DNA of 64,000 bases, taken from the NCBI RefSeq assembly GCF_004339525.1, contig NZ_SMGE01000001.1, forward strand, positions 2,790,001 to 2,854,000, written 5' to 3'. The DNA comes from Flavobacterium sp. 90. GTDB lineage: Bacteria; Bacteroidota; Bacteroidia; Flavobacteriales; Flavobacteriaceae. Positions 32,074 through 41,234 of the stretch are shown here, piece after piece (positions within the stretch are counted from its first letter, which is position 1; every line of letters begins with the position of its first letter). Made by a program: the position numbers and the translations under genes. Below the pieces are notes generated by a model. That model searched no databases and was not told the origin of the DNA. It saw nothing but the letters and a program-made list of their open reading frames with translations.

Positions 32074-33369
32074 ATGATAAAAAGAAAATTAGTTGCCGTT
32101 TTATTGCTAATATCTGGCGTTGTAAGTGCACAGGATTTGAATAAACAGGATGTAAAAAACGAAGTAATGCGTATTTTAGATTCTATTAATAAGGCAAAAC
32201 TTCCGGAGACCAAATCTGGAGGAGGAGTAGAAGAACACTGGTACGACAGAATCTCTTTGAGAGGTTATGCGCAAATAAGATACAATGGTTTGTTTTCTAC
32301 AAATGATAAAGTGTCTTGTGAGCAATGTGATAAATCATGGGGAACAACTTCTACAGATCCGGATGCAAAAGCAAACAACGGATTATTTATAAGACGTGCA
32401 CGTTTAGTGTTTTCAGGACAAGTTCATCCAAATGTGTTTTTCTATTTTCAGCCTGACTTTGCTAGTTCTCCAAGTACTGGAATTCAGAATTTCGTTCAGA
32501 TTCGAGACTTGTATTTTGATCTTTCATTTGATAAAAAGAGAGAATATCGTGTTCGTGTTGGGCAAAGTAAAATCCCTTATGGTTTCGAAAACATGCAATC
32601 GAGTTCACAACGTTTGGCTTTAGACAGAAATGATGCTATGAATAGCGCCATATTAAATGAGCGTGATTTAGGAATTTTCTTTTATTGGGCACCAGCCGAA
32701 ATCAGAGAACGTTTTGCAATGTTAGTAAAAGACGGTTACAAAGGTTCGGGCGATTTTGGTGTTTTTGCTTTTGGAGTTTACAACGGTCAAATTGCCAATA
32801 AACTAGACGGAAACAGAGATTTGAATGTTGTTGCCAGAGTAACCTATCCATTCGTAATTGGAAGTCAGATTATTGAACCTGGAATTCAGGCTTATACTGG
32901 AAAATGGGCTTTTACGGGAGAAATTTCACCAGGAGTTAAAGTAAACGATCCGCAATATGTAAAAGATCAAAGAGTAGGAGCAACATTTGTTTTGTATCCA
33001 AGACCTTTTGGAATCCAGACAGAATATAATATTGGAAGAGGACCACGTTATAATACATTGACCAACACAGTAGATGATACTGATTTAGATGGAGGTTATG
33101 TATTATTGAATTACAAATTAGACATTAAAAAACAACATATATATCCTTTTGCAAAGTTTCAATACTATGATGGAGGAAAAAAATATGAGAAAGATGCTCG
33201 TAGTTATGTAGTTAGAGACTATGAAATTGGTATAGAATGGCAACCAATCAAAGCCTTCGAACTTACAGCTGAATATGTAATTGCTGACCGTACATTCGAA
33301 GACAGTGCATTGCTAATCAACAGACAACAAGGAAATTTATTGAGACTTCAGGCTCAGTTTAATTTCTAA
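32074..33369 (+). CDS. Phosphate-selective porin O/P-type outer-membrane protein
   Basis: This 431-aa outer-membrane barrel fits the porin O/P family of phosphate- or polyphosphate-selective channels. It has a signal peptide (about 1-19, ending VVSAQ), the domain start LRGYAQIRYNGLF, GLFIRRARLVFSGQVHPNVFFYFQPDFA, RVRVGQSKIPYGFENMQSSSQRLALDR and a final aromatic-ended strand (RLQAQFNF). The ATG at 32074 gives the signal peptide directly; an upstream TTG adds 11 residues. It follows phoR by 169 bp and carries Pho-box-like repeats upstream, which supports phosphate control. Its stop overlaps the convergent glycosyltransferase stop by 4 bp. Confidence 0.88.
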   Translation: MIKRKLVAVLLLISGVVSAQDLNKQDVKNEVMRILDSINKAKLPETKSGGGVEEHWYDRISLRGYAQIRYNGLFSTNDKVSCEQCDKSWGTTSTDPDAKANNGLFIRRARLVFSGQVHPNVFFYFQPDFASSPSTGIQNFVQIRDLYFDLSFDKKREYRVRVGQSKIPYGFENMQSSSQRLALDRNDAMNSAILNERDLGIFFYWAPAEIRERFAMLVKDGYKGSGDFGVFAFGVYNGQIANKLDGNRDLNVVARVTYPFVIGSQIIEPGIQAYTGKWAFTGEISPGVKVNDPQYVKDQRVGATFVLYPRPFGIQTEYNIGRGPRYNTLTNTVDDTDLDGGYVLLNYKLDIKKQHIYPFAKFQYYDGGKKYEKDARSYVVRDYEIGIEWQPIKAFELTAEYVIADRTFEDSALLINRQQGNLLRLQAQFNF

Positions 33370-34442
33370 TTTTTATCCTCGAATATAGAGAATAAATTAT
33401 CCCAGTCAATATCTTCATTGAATTGGGTTAAACCTTTAAACGACTTTACTTTTGAAAGATCTTCAATGGTAAAGTCGTCTTGCATTGCATACGGTACCAA
33501 ATTCTCTTCCTGAAGTTTTATCGCCAGATATTCTTGTTCATATTGTCCCGGAGTAGGAATAAAAAAGGCTTTTTTGCCCAATTTTGCCAAATCCATCACA
33601 GTTGTGTAACCTGAGCGGCATAAAACAAACTCACTTTCGTTAAAGGTTTGTTCCAATTGCTTAGAATTCATGAAATTGTAATACGTAACATTTCCGTTTT
33701 GCCATTTGTTTTGTGTTTTCTCAACAATACCTTGTACAAATACAACCTTACCTTTGTAGTTTACAATTTCTTTTTGAAGTTTCTCATCCAGAAAAGTTCG
33801 TTGCGGTTCCGGTCCTGACAAAATGATCATCAAATCATAAGTCTTCGGAATGTCTTTTTTGCGCATTCTGCTCAACGGACCAATATACTTTAGGTTCAGA
33901 TCATTTGTTTTAAGATGACCAAGATCACCCGTCAAATTGACTTTCTCATTAGTATCCGGAACCCAGCATTCTGCGTATTTTTTTATAATATGTTGATGGC
34001 ATTTACTCGTAAACCAAGTTGTATTTCCCGTCATCACATTCAATTGATGCGTCATAAATATAGAAGGTACTTTTTTACTAAAAACCCCTAATCTATTGTC
34101 AGAAATAATACCGTCAATCCCATGTTTTTTTATCCAACTGTTCACTACTTTTTTTTCATCAAGAATAGCGACAATCATCTTAGGTAAATTCTTAATCAGT
34201 TTCCACTTAAAATTTTTACCATTCTTTGCATATTCAATATGATAAGAAGGTAATTCCAATGTTTGTACATAAGGAAATTCTTTGCGTAACAAAGCTAGTG
34301 CAACTCCATCAGAAGCGATTATTGGGATATAATTGTTTTCTTGAAGCGCTTTGATAATTGGGATGCATCTTGCAGCATGGCCTAATCCCCAGTTTAATGG
34401 AGCAACTAAAATTGTTTTGTTCGCAGAATAGTCAATGCTCAT
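33366..34442 (-). CDS. Glycosyltransferase of the MurG/GT28-like type
   Basis: This 358-aa cytosolic or membrane-associated glycosyltransferase has a two-Rossmann GT-B fold. The N-terminal lobe has ILVAPLNWGLGHAARCIPIIKAL, with the glycine-rich loop and His typical of this family, and DGIISDNRLGVFS. The C-terminal lobe has LMIILSGPEPQRTFL, VVFVQG and the donor-binding end EFVLCRSGYTTVMDLAKLGKKAFFIPTPGQYEQEYLA. It would transfer a sugar from a nucleotide donor; the acceptor is unknown. It is a single gene whose stop overlaps that of the porin by 4 bp. Confidence 0.85.
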   Translation of the reverse strand: MSIDYSANKTILVAPLNWGLGHAARCIPIIKALQENNYIPIIASDGVALALLRKEFPYVQTLELPSYHIEYAKNGKNFKWKLIKNLPKMIVAILDEKKVVNSWIKKHGIDGIISDNRLGVFSKKVPSIFMTHQLNVMTGNTTWFTSKCHQHIIKKYAECWVPDTNEKVNLTGDLGHLKTNDLNLKYIGPLSRMRKKDIPKTYDLMIILSGPEPQRTFLDEKLQKEIVNYKGKVVFVQGIVEKTQNKWQNGNVTYYNFMNSKQLEQTFNESEFVLCRSGYTTVMDLAKLGKKAFFIPTPGQYEQEYLAIKLQEENLVPYAMQDDFTIEDLSKVKSFKGLTQFNEDIDWDNLFSIFEDKN

Positions 34443-34636
34443 AGTTTAACGCTTTTTAAAAACGAAGATAAAGAAATATGTTTTCTATGATATTTCAGGC
34501 GTATTACTAAATTATTAAACTCTATATTCAGGTTTAAAAGGCGTTTTCGGACAAAAAAGTCTAAAAATAGTTCAATTTCTGACGTAAGGTTATTTGTATG
34601 TTAACGACTAAATTGATGTCAGGAAGCTTTTTTGCA

Positions 34637-34667
34637 TAAAAAAAGGAACTACATTATGTAGTTCCTT
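34637..34667. terminator. Terminator after the Lys/Ala-rich gene
   Basis: AAGGAACTACA (34643-34653), loop TTA and TGTAGTTCCTT (34657-34667) form an 11-bp stem next to an A-run on the left (T-run on the minus strand). Confidence 0.75.
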
Positions 34668-34689
34668 CTTATATATGGGTGTGAAATTA

Positions 34690-35286
34690 TTATTTATCCT
34701 GAATATAAGTTTTGTTTCCATTAGAGTTAATGTAGTATCTACCACCTTTTGGTCCCGTGTACACTTTTTTTCCATTGTATTCTCCGGTAACTTTATCAGC
34801 TACTTTTGGAGCTTTTTCATTCGTTTCTTTTAATGTTTTAGAAGCACTTGTTTTAGCTGATGTTGCATCTTTTGTTGCCTTTTTACTTGCTGCGTCTGCT
34901 TTTGCTGCGGTTTTAGTTGCATCAGATTCAGCTTTTGAAGTTGCTTTTTTTGCTTTCGCAGAAGCGTCAGTAGCATCAGCACTTGCTTTTTTAGCTTTAG
35001 CTGTTTCTTTTTTAGCTGTTGCAGAAGCATCATTAGCAGCGTCGGTAGCAGCTTTTTTAGATTTAGCAGTTTCTTTTTTTGCTTTTGTTGATGCCGAAGT
35101 AGCGTCATCTGCTGCTGCTTTAGATTTTTTAGCTTCTTTTTTTGCGTCCGAAGTTGCTTTATCGGCGCTGGATTTTGCTTTTTTAGCAGAAGCTTCCGTT
35201 TTGCTCTTTGTAGTTTTAGCTGTTTCCTGAGCATAAAAATTAGATGAGAAAACAACTAGAAAACAGAGTAATAATAATTTTTTCAT
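34690..35286 (-). CDS. Secreted Lys/Ala-rich protein with C-terminal PBCV basic adaptor domain
   Basis: This 198-aa protein has a signal peptide (about 1-19, ending FYAQ) and then about 140 residues of low-complexity Lys, Ala, Ser, Thr and Asp in repeating AKK/SKK/ATDA blocks, resembling histone H1 tails or late-embryogenesis proteins. It ends in GEYNGKKVYTGPKGGRYYINSNGNKTYI (about 168-195), which matches the PBCV-specific basic adaptor domain known from chlorella viruses and some bacteria. The repeat part should be helical and very basic; after export it might bind DNA, polysaccharide or cell wall. A long opposite-strand reading frame over this repeat is an artefact of its composition. The role is unknown. 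Confidence 0.8.
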   Translation of the reverse strand: MKKLLLLCFLVVFSSNFYAQETAKTTKSKTEASAKKAKSSADKATSDAKKEAKKSKAAADDATSASTKAKKETAKSKKAATDAANDASATAKKETAKAKKASADATDASAKAKKATSKAESDATKTAAKADAASKKATKDATSAKTSASKTLKETNEKAPKVADKVTGEYNGKKVYTGPKGGRYYINSNGNKTYIQDK

Positions 35287-35349
35287 ATGATTTAAAATTT
35301 AAATTTCAATTAAAATTAATCAATTTATTGCAATGTTTTTCGTTAACTG

Positions 35350-38300
35350 TTAAAAATATGCACGCAACTGAATGTTTCCCGTATGAACCGTTGAACCTGT
35401 CTCACTTTTTCGCCCCTGATAGTTTAAATTGACATCCAAAAATTGCGTTATATTCTTCTGTAATAACAGCTTCCAGACTAAATTTTGTCCAGCCTGAAGC
35501 CCTTCGAGCATTTGGAATCCAACAGATGAAAATTCGTTTCCGGTAAATTTATTTTGGTAAAAAGAAAACTCTCCATTCAGCGTTATCTTCTTTTCGCCGG
35601 CAAAAGAAAAAGAAGTTCCGAGTCTGTTTTGAACAAGCGTTTCAAAATTCCCTATTTTGTTTTCTTTGTTTTGAAATTCATAAAAGAAATCTAAACTCGT
35701 ATTTTTCGAAAATAAATAACTGACTTTCGGCGCCACTTGATATCCTTTTAAGTCGTAATTTTTTTCGACAAAATCTTCCGAAACCAAATTGGTTTTAATT
35801 GTTTTGGTAAAGAAATTAAACAACCAGCTTTTTTGATACAAATGTGTGTATTGCAATTGATGCGAACTATTTTTGACAGTCTGCGAACCAATCGAAAGTA
35901 GATTTTTACCTTTATTAATAAGATAAGTATACGTTACAGAATTCTTTTGTTTCCCTCGATTGTAATATAAACTGTTTCTAAAGCTCGAATTTAATCCAAG
36001 AATATTTTCTTCGGATGAATTAAACGGATTCAATTCTAAACGTTCACCCTGGCTTTTTACTTTTCGATCCATAATAAAGGAAGTCTGATTGTAAAAATAA
36101 GAAAGTATTTTTTTGTAACCCGTTTCGTTTTGCCATTGCAATGGATTCAAAGCAACAGATTGTGAAAATTTATTCTGATTGGTTTTTATGTAAATCTGAT
36201 TCGGTAAAAAGATTCTAATGTATCGCGCCTGATCTGCGAAAGCGGCAATTTCAAACTCTTCCAATTGCTGAACACCATCGCCATTATAATCATTCCAGGT
36301 ATAAACTCCCTGACCGGTTGGAACTTCGATATAGGTAAATTCTTGTTGCGCAATAGTTCCGGAACTGGTTTCGTAAGTTGAACCAATTTGCATTAACTGA
36401 TTAAAAAAACGATCGTTGTAAAGTATTCGTGAGTTCAAAGAAGGTTCATTTTTTCGGGCTGAATCTGTAAAATCTAAATTTCTATAACTGGCATAAACTG
36501 CTAAATCTGTTTTTTTATTCTGAATCAATTTTGACTTTAAAAAATAGGTTTGCGAATTGTTCACATGTTGCAATAAACCATTTTGCAAACTATCATTTCG
36601 GCGTTGCAAATATCCTATTTCTACAAAAACTTTAGTACTATCACCGCGACCAACAAATGCACCGTATTCTGAGAATCTTTGGCTTAAAGCCGAAAACTGA
36701 TTTGTTACTTTATCTCGTTGCTGATTGTCTTCGATTTGTAAACTGGCACCAACCCAGTTTTTGCCAAAATGATATTTAGTTCTGGTTTGATTTCGAATAA
36801 ATTTCGAAGTCGAAGCCGTAGCATCTGAGTTTAGAAAACTTCCCTGATTTTCGATTGTCCATTGTTTCAGTTTAAAAAGAGCAGTTGTAGTATGTCTCCC
36901 TCCCGAATAACTTTCGGAATAATCTAATTTCTCAAATTGATACGTGAATAAACCAATGTTTGTTGTTTGTTGTTTTGCAAATAAATTAAAATTTAAACCC
37001 GTAACCAATAAACTTTGATTGCCTAAAAGAGTCCCGGTTAAATTCCAATCGCGGTTAAATTCGATATTATACAAACGTTCGACTGATCTAAAATCTTCCT
37101 GCACAAATTGATAATTTGCAAAAGCGTCCAAAGTCCAGTTTCTGGTAAAAAGACGTTTTTTGATATTTGTTTTCAGAGCAAGTCCGCTATTATCACCGTC
37201 ATCAATGTTCGAAAATAAGTTTTTATCATTGTTGCTTATCGCGACTTCAAAGTCAACTGAGGTTTTTTCGTCAGGATTGTATTTCCCCAAAAAAGTAGCT
37301 ACTTGCAATTTTATTGGCGCAACCAATTGTACAATAGGTTCATAATTTCCTTGTAAAATGCCATTAACCGGCGCAACATATTCATAAATACGTTCGACCG
37401 AATTATTATTCTGAATGATATAATTTCCGGAATTATTGCCCACAAGACTAAACTTTACATTGTATAAAACTGCAGTCGCATCTTTAGAATATTCATAAGC
37501 TTCAACAGAATTTATGAGGATTTTTTTATACAAAATTTTATTATCGGCATAAGAATCTTCATAAGCAGAAGGCGCTTTCATTAAATTTGGATCGTCACCC
37601 GCCTGACTTAAAATCTGAACTTGTTCTGTAGAAAGATTTTGTTGTAAAGGCTGATTTTTCATGTCATTTTCCGAATATAAATAACCGCCAAAACTCCAGT
37701 TTTTGTTTTCGTGCGTGGCTCCGGCATACGTTACAATTCGGTTGTAATTTCGATCTGAATATTGGTATTCGATATTGATTCGCATTTCAGAGGTAATCGT
37801 AAAAAGTGAAGTAAAAGTAATTTCACCCGCATTATAATCGATCACATAATCGTTGTTTTCGCCACGTTTTAGCAAAACACCATTTACGTAAACACGTTCA
37901 GAACCTGAAATTACCAGAACATACAATTCGCCATTTTGACCTTTTAATTTATAAGGTCCCTGATTTCCTTCCTGACCTGTAAAAGTGCTTTTGGCATATT
38001 GACCTTTTGCAAATGCAACAGAGGCAAAGACGTTAGTTTTACTTTTGCCAGTATCAAAATCAAAACTTGCTGAGATTCCCTGAACCTTTTTATTGAAACT
38101 TAAAAACTGAGTTTTTCTGTTTTCTAAGAAAACATCTCCCGCCCGAATGTTCCAGTCGTCGCTAAAAAGTTCCATGAAAATATTGTCAAACTGATCCAGT
38201 TTCTGAGAATAACCGCCATCCTGTAACGGAATATTATTGTCCTGAAGTGAAGCTCGTAAACTAACCTTATCGGATATTTTTCCGGTAATTTGCAAATCCA

Positions 38301-38781
38301 GATTAGAGTTTAGAACCGTATTTTGATTGTTTCCAACCGTTACACCGCGAGTGATACTTCCGGAAGTATTCAGACCGTCAAACGGAGTTACTTTTTTAGC
38401 AGACGGATTGTCAATTTTGTACAATTTCTCAGAACCAATATCATTTGTAACAATTTGGCTTGATTTGTAAAGGCTGTATTCTTTAGTAATAAAATCAGGA
38501 TATTTTAAGTAATTGACAATTAAAGTGTCAGAAGTCGAAGACAGTTTTTCGTTGAGAAGTAAAGTTCCTTTCTGGAAATTTATCTTATAAAAAGTCGAAT
38601 CTAAAACTTCATTTTTAGTATTCAATATCTTAAAATAACTCGAATTAATACTGAAATCTTCCAGATGAATAGTGTCGCGGGTTGCAATTACTTTTTTGGT
38701 TTTGTACGATGATTCCGTTTCCTGAGCCTGAAGACCCGAAAACCAAATAAGCAACGTTACAAATAGTAATTTTTTCAGCAT
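35350..38781 (-). CDS. Very large outer-membrane beta-barrel protein of unknown function
   Basis: This 1143-aa secreted protein has a signal peptide (about 1-19, ending LQAQ). The N-terminal ~140 residues look like a beta-sandwich adapter (YFKILNTKNEVLDSTFYKINFQKGTLLLNEKL). After about residue 150 it alternates amphipathic strands and turns typical of a barrel (LDLQITGKISDKVSLRASLQDNN, FMELFSDDWNIRAGDVFLEN), with an inserted small domain RVYVNGVLLKRGENNDYVIDYNAGEITFTS like those in the SprA group. It ends TVHTGNIQLRAYF, aromatic-terminated as expected for barrel assembly. I do not recognise a named family. It might be a transport or secretion barrel. Single gene. Confidence 0.75.
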   Translation of the reverse strand: MLKKLLFVTLLIWFSGLQAQETESSYKTKKVIATRDTIHLEDFSINSSYFKILNTKNEVLDSTFYKINFQKGTLLLNEKLSSTSDTLIVNYLKYPDFITKEYSLYKSSQIVTNDIGSEKLYKIDNPSAKKVTPFDGLNTSGSITRGVTVGNNQNTVLNSNLDLQITGKISDKVSLRASLQDNNIPLQDGGYSQKLDQFDNIFMELFSDDWNIRAGDVFLENRKTQFLSFNKKVQGISASFDFDTGKSKTNVFASVAFAKGQYAKSTFTGQEGNQGPYKLKGQNGELYVLVISGSERVYVNGVLLKRGENNDYVIDYNAGEITFTSLFTITSEMRINIEYQYSDRNYNRIVTYAGATHENKNWSFGGYLYSENDMKNQPLQQNLSTEQVQILSQAGDDPNLMKAPSAYEDSYADNKILYKKILINSVEAYEYSKDATAVLYNVKFSLVGNNSGNYIIQNNNSVERIYEYVAPVNGILQGNYEPIVQLVAPIKLQVATFLGKYNPDEKTSVDFEVAISNNDKNLFSNIDDGDNSGLALKTNIKKRLFTRNWTLDAFANYQFVQEDFRSVERLYNIEFNRDWNLTGTLLGNQSLLVTGLNFNLFAKQQTTNIGLFTYQFEKLDYSESYSGGRHTTTALFKLKQWTIENQGSFLNSDATASTSKFIRNQTRTKYHFGKNWVGASLQIEDNQQRDKVTNQFSALSQRFSEYGAFVGRGDSTKVFVEIGYLQRRNDSLQNGLLQHVNNSQTYFLKSKLIQNKKTDLAVYASYRNLDFTDSARKNEPSLNSRILYNDRFFNQLMQIGSTYETSSGTIAQQEFTYIEVPTGQGVYTWNDYNGDGVQQLEEFEIAAFADQARYIRIFLPNQIYIKTNQNKFSQSVALNPLQWQNETGYKKILSYFYNQTSFIMDRKVKSQGERLELNPFNSSEENILGLNSSFRNSLYYNRGKQKNSVTYTYLINKGKNLLSIGSQTVKNSSHQLQYTHLYQKSWLFNFFTKTIKTNLVSEDFVEKNYDLKGYQVAPKVSYLFSKNTSLDFFYEFQNKENKIGNFETLVQNRLGTSFSFAGEKKITLNGEFSFYQNKFTGNEFSSVGFQMLEGLQAGQNLVWKLLLQKNITQFLDVNLNYQGRKSETGSTVHTGNIQLRAYF

Positions 38782-38947
38782 AAAGACTTTAACTCTAAAA
38801 AGCCAAAAGTAGTATTTATAATTGGGAAATGTTGTGAGGGATATTTTAGTTTTATTATTGAATTGGCACGTTCAATTACTTAAGTATTCCTTTAATGATA
38901 AAGAAATTTAGAGAAAGTACTTTAAGTATTTAGACAATGGCTTCAAC

Positions 38948-38981
38948 TAAAAAAGGCTTTACAATCACGTAAAGCCTTTTT
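38948..38981. terminator. Terminator of the aspartate kinase gene
   Basis: AAAAAGGCTTTAC (38950-38962), loop AATCAC and GTAAAGCCTTTTT (38969-38981) form a 13-bp stem. Usable on both strands; it most likely ends the minus-strand gene at 39022. Confidence 0.75.
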
Positions 38982-39021
38982 AGGAAATATATTGAATTAA
39001 TATAATTAACTTATAAAGAAA

Positions 39022-40281
39022 CTAGTTAAGTTCTTTAGTTACAATTTGCATCGTTTCTCTACTCACTTGTTTTAGTAAAACTTCTTTATTGTCTTCTACG
39101 GTTTCCGCCGCTTGTTCTGTAAAGTGACGAATGGTATATAAAGTTACATTCTCGCTATAATCTACTTTGAATTTTTTCGAAAGTATCGAATTCAAATCAT
39201 TGAAATTTTCAAATTTATCCTCTACACAAACAGAAAAACTAATAGCAGAATTCTGAATCAGGTTTACTTTAATTTTGAATTCATGGAATAAAGCAAAAAT
39301 CTCACTGATATTTTCTTCCATTATAAAAGAGAAATCAATTGATGAAAGCGAAATCAAAAGTTGGTTTCTTTTCACAATAAAACAAGGATATTGTGGCTCC
39401 AAATCAACACCTTTAGAAACACAAGTTCCTTTTAATAATGGGTTGATGAAAGATTTTACGTATAACGGAATTTCTTTTTTCTGTAATGGCTGTAATGTTT
39501 TTGGGTGAATAACCGTTGCGCCGTAAAATGCTAATTCAATCGCTTCACGATACGAAATTTGATTTAACAAACTTGCATTTTCAAAATAACGAGGATCGGC
39601 ATTCATAACTCCGGGAACATCTTTCCAGATTGTTACGCTTTCTGCATTTAAGCAATAAGCAAAAATTCCTGCAGTATAATCAGAACCTTCACGGCCTAAA
39701 GTTGTGGTGAAATTGTTCTCGTCAGCACCCAAAAATCCCTGAGTAATATTTAATATTTTTCTCGGAACATTTTTACTGATCAATTGTTGGGTTGTTTCCC
39801 AATCAACTTCGGCATCTCTGTAGTTTGCATTTGTTTTAATGAAATTACGAACATCCAGCCATTGCGTTTGGATTCCCATAAAATTCATGAAGTGACTTAA
39901 GATCGTAGTCGAAATCAATTCTCCAAAACTCACAATCTGATCGTAAACAAAATTGTAATTAGGAGATTTATTATGTGCCAAAAAGTATTCTAACTCTGAA
40001 AATTGTGCAGTTACAGCAGCAAAAACAGCATGTTTTTCATCTTCGAACAAATCAAGTAAGATTTGATTGTGATATTTCTTTATATCCTGTACAGATGAAT
40101 TTAACTCTTCAGATTTATCAAAATAATTCTTGATAACAACTTCAAGAGCATTTGTGGTTTTTCCCATAGCCGAAACCACCAAAATCACATCTTCGTAACC
40201 TACTTTTTGTAAAACGTCATATACGTTTTTAATTCCATCGGCATCTTTAACTGATGCTCCACCAAATTTAAATACTCTCAT
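39022..40281 (-). CDS. Aspartate kinase (monofunctional)
   Basis: It phosphorylates aspartate, the first step to lysine, threonine, methionine and diaminopimelate. The 419-aa protein begins MRVFKFGGASVKDADGIKNV (KFGG nucleotide motif) and has VVSAMGKTTNAL, ITQGFLGADENNFTTTLGREGSDYTAGIFAYCL and VWKDVPGVMNADPR. The C-terminal ACT-like part (about 300-419) is shorter and diverged, typical of Bacteroidetes aspartate kinases. No homoserine dehydrogenase domain is fused. Transcribed alone from a region containing an 18-bp palindrome and a long inverted repeat. Feedback control cannot be read from the sequence. Confidence 0.93.
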   Translation of the reverse strand: MRVFKFGGASVKDADGIKNVYDVLQKVGYEDVILVVSAMGKTTNALEVVIKNYFDKSEELNSSVQDIKKYHNQILLDLFEDEKHAVFAAVTAQFSELEYFLAHNKSPNYNFVYDQIVSFGELISTTILSHFMNFMGIQTQWLDVRNFIKTNANYRDAEVDWETTQQLISKNVPRKILNITQGFLGADENNFTTTLGREGSDYTAGIFAYCLNAESVTIWKDVPGVMNADPRYFENASLLNQISYREAIELAFYGATVIHPKTLQPLQKKEIPLYVKSFINPLLKGTCVSKGVDLEPQYPCFIVKRNQLLISLSSIDFSFIMEENISEIFALFHEFKIKVNLIQNSAISFSVCVEDKFENFNDLNSILSKKFKVDYSENVTLYTIRHFTEQAAETVEDNKEVLLKQVSRETMQIVTKELN

Positions 40282-40374
40282 TTTTAATTTTAGATTTTAG
40301 ATTTCAGATTCGGGGTTTGAAAAGAAATCGGGTAATTTTTTTATTTTTTAGTTACAGAATATTTTTCTGCCACT

Positions 40375-40478
40375 CCCGATAGCTATCGGGATAAAATGAT
40401 TTTCACTGATTTTTTTTGCCACGAATTTCACTAATTAGCACGAATTAATTAGTGAAAATTCGTGAAATTCGTGGCAAA
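40375..40478. repeat. Palindrome plus long inverted repeat upstream of aspartate kinase
   Basis: TCCCGATAGCTATCGGGA (40375-40392) is identical to the copy at 1048-1065. Next to it, 16-bp perfect arms TTGCCACGAATTTCAC (40417-40432) and GTGAAATTCGTGGCAA (40463-40478) enclose a smaller CACTAATT/AATTAGTG pair, giving a large hairpin. It could serve as the GNAT gene terminator on the minus strand (the arms are followed by A8 in that direction), or be a dispersed element. Confidence 0.7.
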
Positions 40479-40486
40479 ACATTTTT

Positions 40487-40972
40487 TTATTTTTCTAAAA
40501 ACGTATTAATTCCTGCTTCGTCCATTTGTACAACTCTCCATTCTTCAAGAATCTTTGCGCCTGAATTCTCATAGAATTTAACTGCCGGAGTATTCCAATC
40601 GAGAACATTCCAATCAATTCTTCGAACATTGTCTTCTTTTCCTTGTTTCATAATCGCAGAATAAAGTGCGGATCCCAATCCTGTACCGCGCATTTTTTCC
40701 TTAACAACTAAATCTTCAAGGTGTATTGTTTTTCCTTTCCAGGTTGAATATCGGTAATAATATAATGCCATTCCAACAATTTCTTTCTGTTGTTCGTCAT
40801 TTTCAATTTCTGCTACAAAAACATGAAATAATGGTTTTTCTCCAAAACCGTCACGAACCAAATCTTCCTCATTTATTACAACTGCATCAGGTTCTTTTTC
40901 GAATATTGCTAACTCCTGTATTAATCCTAAAACCGATTTCATGTCTTCGGGATTTCCTTTTCTAATATTCAT
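40487..40972 (-). CDS. GNAT-family N-acetyltransferase
   Basis: This 161-aa GNAT acyltransferase starts MNIRKGNPEDMKSVLGLIQELAIFEKEPDAV. It has the acetyl-CoA motif A region IHLEDLVVKEKMRGTGLGSALYSAIM (RGTGLG pyrophosphate loop at about 96-101) and the C-terminal motif DWNVLDWNTPAVKFYENSGAKIL. This pattern, with LEDLVV and DWNVLDWN, resembles the spermidine/diamine-type GNATs. The true substrate is uncertain. The gene is alone between fbp (divergent) and the repeat region at 40375-40478. Confidence 0.88.
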   Translation of the reverse strand: MNIRKGNPEDMKSVLGLIQELAIFEKEPDAVVINEEDLVRDGFGEKPLFHVFVAEIENDEQQKEIVGMALYYYRYSTWKGKTIHLEDLVVKEKMRGTGLGSALYSAIMKQGKEDNVRRIDWNVLDWNTPAVKFYENSGAKILEEWRVVQMDEAGINTFLEK

Positions 40973-41168
40973 ATTTTGTTCCTTTTATTTTAACCCTAAA
41001 TATACGATTACCACTTTTATTTTAAAAAATTGTTTGAGAAATTTCTTGTAACAGCAATTCGTATATTCTTATTATTAAGCGTTTATTGGCTAAAAAAGTA
41101 TTTTTTTATTTAATAGTTCCAGCTTTTAATTAGCAAATATACAATAGTGACAAACTAACAAAATAATT

Positions 41169-41201
41169 TTTGAATCATTCTCACAAAAAAAGCGATATTT
41201 G
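41169..41201 (+). promoter_or_regulatory. Promoter of fbp
   Basis: TTTG (41169-41172), a 21-bp spacer and GATATTTG (41194-41201), one mismatch from TAnnTTTG. The transcript would start near 41208, about 27 nt before the ATG. Confidence 0.55.
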
Positions 41202-41234
41202 TGACTTATAATCAAAAACTACAACGATATAGTA

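Noticed and set aside
34757..35230. A 157-codon open frame on the plus strand over the Lys/Ala-rich gene
   Set aside because: Its Phe/Ala/Ser-rich product is the mirror of the repetitive Lys/Ala codons on the other strand; no start context or family. The minus-strand protein has signal peptide and domain.
34830..35255. A second minus-strand open frame with Lys/Leu/Gln-rich product in the same region
   Set aside because: It is a frame-shifted reading of the Lys/Ala repeat; no signal peptide or known domain.
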